From Actinoplanes liguriensis (GTDB lineage: Bacteria > Actinomycetota > Actinomycetes > Mycobacteriales > Micromonosporaceae): DNA of 8,940 nucleotides. Location of the stretch: NCBI GenBank assembly GCA_000715855.1, contig KL571280.1, positions 4,826-13,765 of the forward strand, in the 5' to 3' direction. The notes under the pieces are model-generated. The model had not been told where the DNA came from. It did not search any database and saw only the letters and a list, made by a program, of their open reading frames with translations. The first letter of the stretch is position 1; every line of letters starts with the position of its first letter. Position numbers and translations under genes: made by a program. Positions 5,650 through 8,940 of this stretch are shown here, piece by piece.

Positions 5650-6504
5650 GTGCGAACCGAGCCCTTGCTGTCCCAGGCCGACGACCTCCTCGCCCGTGGT
5701 CGTGCGGAGAACGCCGCCCACCTGCTGGCCCCGATCGTCGGCCGGCAACCCGAGAACGTCGACGCCTGGCATCGGATGGCCCGGGCCTACCTGGCGATGG
5801 GCGACTTCGACGCGGCCCTGCGTGCGGCACGGGCCGCCTGGCACTTCGACCCGAACGGGCCGGAGACGCTCTACTGGGTCAGCCGGGCCGCCACCGAGCT
5901 GGGCCGGCACCGCGAGGCGATCGACGCCGCGCTGGACGCCTGCCGCGAGGACCCGGGCAACCCGCGCCTGCACAACCGGCTCGCCGACGCCCAGCTGGCG
6001 GCCGGCCGGGTCGGCGACGCGATCGACGGATTGAAGATCGCCGTCGAGTTGGCCGGTTACGACGCCGAACTGCACGTGACTCATGGCCGCGCCCTGTTCG
6101 CGGCGGGCCGTCCGCTGAGCGCCCGCGAGTCGCTCGGGCGGGCGCTCGCCCTGGAGCCCGGTCACGCCGGCGCCCACCGGACCCTCGCCCTGTTCGAGAT
6201 CGCGATGGAGTCGGTCGTCGACGCGTCGTCGCTGGCCCAGGCCGCCGACGAGTTCGCCGAGTCGCTCCGGGTCGGCCCGAACGGCCGGGTCGACGAGCGG
6301 GCGATCCTCGTGCGGGACGCCATGGGCTACATCGCCCGGGTCACCCTCACCTGGTGCCTGATCGCGCTGCTCGCCCTGGGCATCCTGAGCGCGACGTCGC
6401 TGGTCTCGGTCCCGGCGGGCCTCTACACGGCGCTGCTCTGCCTCAGCGCGTTCGCCGCCTGCGGCGCTGTCGTGTTCCGGTCCGCTCTTCGCCGCCGGCT
6501 CTAA
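5650..6504 (+). CDS. TPR protein with two C-terminal transmembrane helices
   Basis: 284 residues. About five tetratricopeptide units run from residue 7 to 174, with the usual small/aromatic spacing: AWHRMARAYLAMGDFDAALR (39-58), LYWVSRAATELGRHREAID (74-92), LHNRLADAQLAAGRVGDAID (107-126) and LHVTHGRALFAAGRPLSARE (141-160). A less regular helical stretch leads to two hydrophobic helices at about 231-252 and 255-277, ending in RSALRRRL. The RRRL tail and the short inter-helix turn suggest a membrane-anchored protein with its TPR scaffold in the cytoplasm; there is no N-terminal signal. TPR domains bind partner proteins, but the partner here is unknown. GTG at 5650 is the first start after an in-frame stop at 5584-5586; no good ribosome site precedes it. 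It follows a MarR gene on the same strand at 102 bp, so co-transcription is possible but not shown. Confidence 0.82.
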   Translation: MRTEPLLSQADDLLARGRAENAAHLLAPIVGRQPENVDAWHRMARAYLAMGDFDAALRAARAAWHFDPNGPETLYWVSRAATELGRHREAIDAALDACREDPGNPRLHNRLADAQLAAGRVGDAIDGLKIAVELAGYDAELHVTHGRALFAAGRPLSARESLGRALALEPGHAGAHRTLALFEIAMESVVDASSLAQAADEFAESLRVGPNGRVDERAILVRDAMGYIARVTLTWCLIALLALGILSATSLVSVPAGLYTALLCLSAFAACGAVVFRSALRRRL

Positions 6505-6590
6505 CCCATTCGCGCGTACGTCGTAAGCCCCGCCCCCGATCCACCCGCCCGCGACCCGGTCCCGGCGCCGGCCCGCAGCGCGCCCCACTC
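6505..6590. other. Gene-free C-rich stretch downstream of the TPR gene
   Basis: Mostly a C-rich run with scattered GCGC and GCCGGC. I see no open frame with ribosome site, no promoter and no clear structure here. C-rich, G-poor RNA of this kind resembles a Rho loading region ahead of the hairpin at 6591-6654, but this is inference. Confidence 0.3.
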
Positions 6591-6654
6591 CCGCGCGGCC
6601 GGCTCTCACCGTCGTTATCGCCTCGGATAGCCACCGTGAGAGCCAGCCGCGCGG
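6591..6654. terminator. Long hairpin (element C) at the TPR/MarR convergent junction
   Basis: Arms 6591-6609 and 6636-6654 pair at 18 of 19 positions (one C/A mismatch at 6600/6645) around a 26-nt loop that contains a small TATC/GATA dyad. There is no T-tract on either strand. It lies between two genes that end toward each other, so a bidirectional termination or mRNA-end-stabilising role is likely. GTGAGAGCC in its right arm matches elements A and B at 2826-2937. Confidence 0.7.
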
Positions 6655-6689
6655 GGTGGCGTGGGCTGCGGGGTGGCGCCGGGGCGGGG

Positions 6690-7100
6690 TCAGGCGGCGG
6701 CGAGGGTTCGGAGGATGCGGGACAGGGTGGCGCGGTCGGCGTCGTTCAAGGATGCGAACATGCGTTCACTTGCGGCGGCGCGGGCGGCCTTGATCCCGGT
6801 GGCGGTGGCGCGGCCCTGATCGGTGAGCGCCACCAGCGTGGCGCGGCGGTCGTCCGGGTCGGGGCGGCGCTCGACCAGGCCTCGTTCCTGGAGATCGTCG
6901 ACGACCTCGGTGGCCGAGCGCGGCGCGATTCGCAGGCGCTCGGCGAGCGCGCCGGGGCGCATCGAGCCGCCGGACAGCAGCACCGCGAGCGCGCGGCCCT
7001 GCGACGGCGCGATGCCCCACGGCTCCATCTCCCGTTTGGTCTGCTCCCGCATACGCCGGCTGACCGCCCAGAACGCCTCGTGCAACGACTCCTCTTCCAC
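6690..7100 (-). CDS. MarR-family transcriptional regulator (beside ABC exporter gene)
   Basis: 136 residues, a compact MarR protein. Helix 1 and the dimer region occupy 1-30, the HTH about 45-72 with recognition helix APRSATEVVDDLQERGLV (59-76), and the wing carries ERRPDPDDRRATLVALTDQGR (77-97), a textbook MarR wing with D84-R85-R86. Alanine-rich C-terminal helices close the dimer. Translation starts at GTG 7098-7100; no Shine-Dalgarno sequence is present, but TAGCTT on the minus strand ends 6 nt upstream, so the mRNA is probably leaderless. The gene is divergent from an ABC exporter across 87 bp (to the preferred exporter start) rich in dyads, so it very likely represses that exporter and itself. 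It is not closely similar to the other MarR protein in the window, and the operators differ, so the two should recognise different DNA. Ligand unknown. Confidence 0.9.
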   Translation of the reverse strand: MEEESLHEAFWAVSRRMREQTKREMEPWGIAPSQGRALAVLLSGGSMRPGALAERLRIAPRSATEVVDDLQERGLVERRPDPDDRRATLVALTDQGRATATGIKAARAAASERMFASLNDADRATLSRILRTLAAA

Positions 7101-7106
7101 GGGAAC

Positions 7107-7112
7107 AAGCTA
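7107..7112 (-). promoter_or_regulatory. Putative -10 box of the second MarR gene (leaderless)
   Basis: On the minus strand TAGCTT (TANNNT) ends 6 nt before the GTG start at 7100, and no ribosome site is present between them. The box lies in the left arm of the inverted repeat GAACAAGCT (7103-7111) / AGCTTGTTC (7152-7160). Confidence 0.5.
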
Positions 7113-7131
7113 CCAGCGATTACCGTTGTAG

Positions 7132-7152
7132 CCTCATGTTGAGGTAACCTCA
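7132..7152. promoter_or_regulatory. Stacked MarR-type operator between MarR and ABC genes
   Basis: CCTCA (7132-7136), TGAGG (7140-7144) and CCTCA (7148-7152) alternate at an 8-bp step. The first two form a dyad with a 3-bp centre; the second and third form a perfect dyad, TGAGGT-A-ACCTCA (7140-7152). TAACCT at 7145-7150 could be the -10 of the ABC gene, which would put it inside the operator. Confidence 0.6.
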
Positions 7153-7169
7153 GCTTGTTCACGACGTAC

Positions 7170-7179
7170 AGAGGAAAGG
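7170..7179 (+). promoter_or_regulatory. Ribosome binding site deciding the ABC start
   Basis: AGAGGAAAGG precedes two in-frame TTG codons, at 7182 and 7188. Aligning GAAAGG with the 16S tail favours TTG 7188 (MADKPG); using GAGG alone would allow TTG 7182, two residues longer. A GTG at 7224 lies too far away. Confidence 0.6.
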
Positions 7180-7187
7180 TTTTGCAC

Positions 7188-8940
7188 TTGGCTGACAAAC
7201 CAGGCCGGGGCGCGGGACGGACCGTGACCCCCGCGGAGAAGGCGCAAGCCCGCTCCGTCTCACTGCGCCGCATCGGCGCGTTGTTCATCGGTCATCGCAA
7301 GCAACTCGCACTTGTGGTGGCGATCATCGTGGTGGCGTCCGTGCTCGGCATGGCATCGCCGTTCCTGCTCCGCGAGATCATCGACGTCGCCCTGCCGCAC
7401 GACGACCTGCGACTGCTGTCGTGGCTGGTCGGAGGCATGGTGGTCGTCGCCGCGATCACGTCCGTGCTCGGCGTGGTGCAGACGTGGATCTCCACGACGG
7501 TCGGCCAGCGGGTCATGCACCGGCTGCGCGTCGACGTCTTCAGCCACCTGCAGCGGCAGTCGGTCGGCTTCTTCACCCGGACGCGCACCGGCGAGGTGCA
7601 GTCCCGGATCACCAACGACATCGGCGGCATGCAGTCCGTGGTCACCTCGACCGCGACCAGCATCGCGGCCAACCTCACCACGGTGGTCGCCACGATCGTC
7701 GCGATGGTCGCGCTGACCTGGCAACTTACCCTGATCTCGCTGCTCGTGCTGCCCCCGGCGATCTTCCTGACCCGGCGCGTGGCCCGGATGCGCCAGAAGA
7801 TCACCGCGGAACGTCAGCGTGAGCTGGCCGAGCTGAACGTGATCATCGAGGAGAGCCTGTCGATCAACGGCATCCAGCTCAGCAAGACCATGGGCGCCGG
7901 CGCCGCGCAGGTGGAGCGGTTCACCGGCTCCTCCGGCCGCCTGATCGACCTGGAGTTGCGCTCCGAGCTGGCCGGACGCTGGCGGATGGCCGCCATGAAC
8001 ATCATCTTCGCGGTCATCCCGGCGACGATCTACCTCGCCGCGGGCCTGCCGTTCGCGGCCGGCGCGATGAGCATCGGCACGCTCGTCGCGTTCACCGCCC
8101 TGCAGGGGAACCTGTTCCGGCCGCTGATGAGCCTGCTCGACGTGAGCGTGACGATGACGAGCTCGCTGGCGCTGTTCGCGCGAATCTTCGAATACCTCGA
8201 CCTGCCGGTCGAGATCGCCTCCCCCGAGAGGCCGGTCCGTCTGGGCCAGGTCCGCGGCCACTTGCGGTTCGAGCAAGTGACATTTGCGTACGAGGATGGC
8301 GGCCCACCCGCGCTCGCCGACGTGAGCCTGGACGTCCCGGCGGGCAGCTCCCTGGCGCTGGTCGGCGAGACCGGCTCGGGGAAGAGCACGACCGCGGCCC
8401 TGATCGCCCGGCTCCACGACCCGACCGGCGGGCGGGTGACGATCGACGGGGTCGACCTGCGGGACATCGCGCTGACCGACCTGTCGGACATCGTCGGGGT
8501 GGTCAGCCAGGAGACGTATCTGCTGCACACGACCATCCGGGAAAATTTGCGGTACGCGAAGCCGTCCGCGACCGACGCGGAGATCGAAGCCGCCTGCCGT
8601 GCCGCGCAGATCCATTCGCTGATCGCGGCGCTGCCCGACGGGTACGACACGATGGTCGGCTCGCGTGGCCACCGCTTCTCCGGTGGGGAGAAGCAGCGGA
8701 TCGCCATCGCCCGGACGCTTCTTCGCGACCCGCGCATCCTGGTCCTCGACGAGGCGACGAGCGCGCTGGACAACGAGACCGAGCGGGCCGTTCAGCGCGC
8801 GTTCGACGAGTTGTCCCGGGGCCGCACCACGGTCACCATCGCCCACCGCCTCTCCACGGTCCGCGACGCGGATCAGATCGTGGTCATCGACCACGGCAAG
8901 ATCCTGGAGTCCGGCGACCACGACACCCTGATCTCCTCGG
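7188..8940 (+). CDS. ABC exporter, fused permease and ATPase (3' end missing)
   Basis: 584 residues lie in the window and the frame runs off the edge just after the H-loop, so only the short C-terminus should be missing. After a polar N-terminus (1-30), a six-helix type-1 exporter membrane domain spans about 35-320. The nucleotide-binding domain follows from about 355: Walker A GETGSGKST (393-401), Q-loop Q441 in VVSQETYLLHTTIRENL, signature FSGGEKQR (497-504, phenylalanine and glutamate replacing the usual LSGGQ), Walker B ILVLDEAT with D521 and E522, D-loop SALD (525-528) and H-loop H553 in IAHRLST. All catalytic residues are intact. One half-transporter per chain means it works as a homodimer, or as a heterodimer if a partner lies beyond the edge. 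Divergent pairing with a MarR gene suggests drug or metabolite efflux. The TTG start is the least certain part. Confidence 0.9.
   Translation, partial: MADKPGRGAGRTVTPAEKAQARSVSLRRIGALFIGHRKQLALVVAIIVVASVLGMASPFLLREIIDVALPHDDLRLLSWLVGGMVVVAAITSVLGVVQTWISTTVGQRVMHRLRVDVFSHLQRQSVGFFTRTRTGEVQSRITNDIGGMQSVVTSTATSIAANLTTVVATIVAMVALTWQLTLISLLVLPPAIFLTRRVARMRQKITAERQRELAELNVIIEESLSINGIQLSKTMGAGAAQVERFTGSSGRLIDLELRSELAGRWRMAAMNIIFAVIPATIYLAAGLPFAAGAMSIGTLVAFTALQGNLFRPLMSLLDVSVTMTSSLALFARIFEYLDLPVEIASPERPVRLGQVRGHLRFEQVTFAYEDGGPPALADVSLDVPAGSSLALVGETGSGKSTTAALIARLHDPTGGRVTIDGVDLRDIALTDLSDIVGVVSQETYLLHTTIRENLRYAKPSATDAEIEAACRAAQIHSLIAALPDGYDTMVGSRGHRFSGGEKQRIAIARTLLRDPRILVLDEATSALDNETERAVQRAFDELSRGRTTVTIAHRLSTVRDADQIVVIDHGKILESGDHDTLISS

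Noticed and set aside
5604..7142. 512-residue plus-strand open frame spanning the TPR gene and the second MarR gene
   Set aside because: Its product is an arginine/proline/glycine-rich, non-domain sequence crossing two well-supported genes and a terminator.
7260..8921. 553-residue open frame on the minus strand
   Set aside because: It is antisense to the ABC exporter, whose Walker, signature and H-loop motifs are intact. Its product is rich in R, D, G and H, as expected of a shadow frame in GC-rich DNA.

Overview
The window is about 9 kb of very GC-rich chromosome. Codon third positions are overwhelmingly G or C, starts are often GTG or TTG, several promoters look leaderless, and the gene families are typical of soil actinobacteria. 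A Micromonosporaceae member such as Actinoplanes would fit, but the genus is inference and nothing in the sequence fixes it. I see no phage, insertion sequence, CRISPR, tRNA or rRNA. The genes look intact, apart from the last one, which runs off the right edge.

Layout. (1) 1-402: a small CsbD-family stress protein behind a sigmaB-like promoter, ending in a hairpin shared with the convergent gene that follows. (2) 400-2802: a sulfonate-sulfur pair read outward from a 48-bp gap. On the minus strand is a Tat-exported molybdopterin sulfite-oxidase-type enzyme; on the plus strand is an SsuD-type FMNH2-dependent alkanesulfonate monooxygenase. SsuD releases sulfite and the oxidase can turn sulfite into sulfate, so the pairing makes metabolic sense, although the two enzymes should sit on opposite sides of the membrane. 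(3) 2803-2941: a 139-bp convergent gap packed with nested hairpins. (4) 2942-5547: a 12-TM MmpL/RND-type transporter (minus) divergent from a MarR regulator (plus), with a perfect 11+3+11 palindrome between them. (5) 5650-6504: a TPR protein with two C-terminal membrane helices, of unknown role. (6) 6505-6689: a second convergent gap with a long hairpin related in sequence to those in region 3. (7) 6690-8940: a second MarR regulator (minus) divergent from a fused permease/ATPase ABC exporter (plus, 3' end missing), with stacked TGAGG/CCTCA half-sites between them.

The region therefore combines stress protection, organosulfur use and two separately regulated efflux modules. The individual genes are familiar. 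The less ordinary material lies between them: a shared hairpin-repeat family at two convergent junctions, probable leaderless divergent promoters around a dyad, and distinct operator architectures for the two MarR regulators. I found no clearly undescribed multi-gene system.
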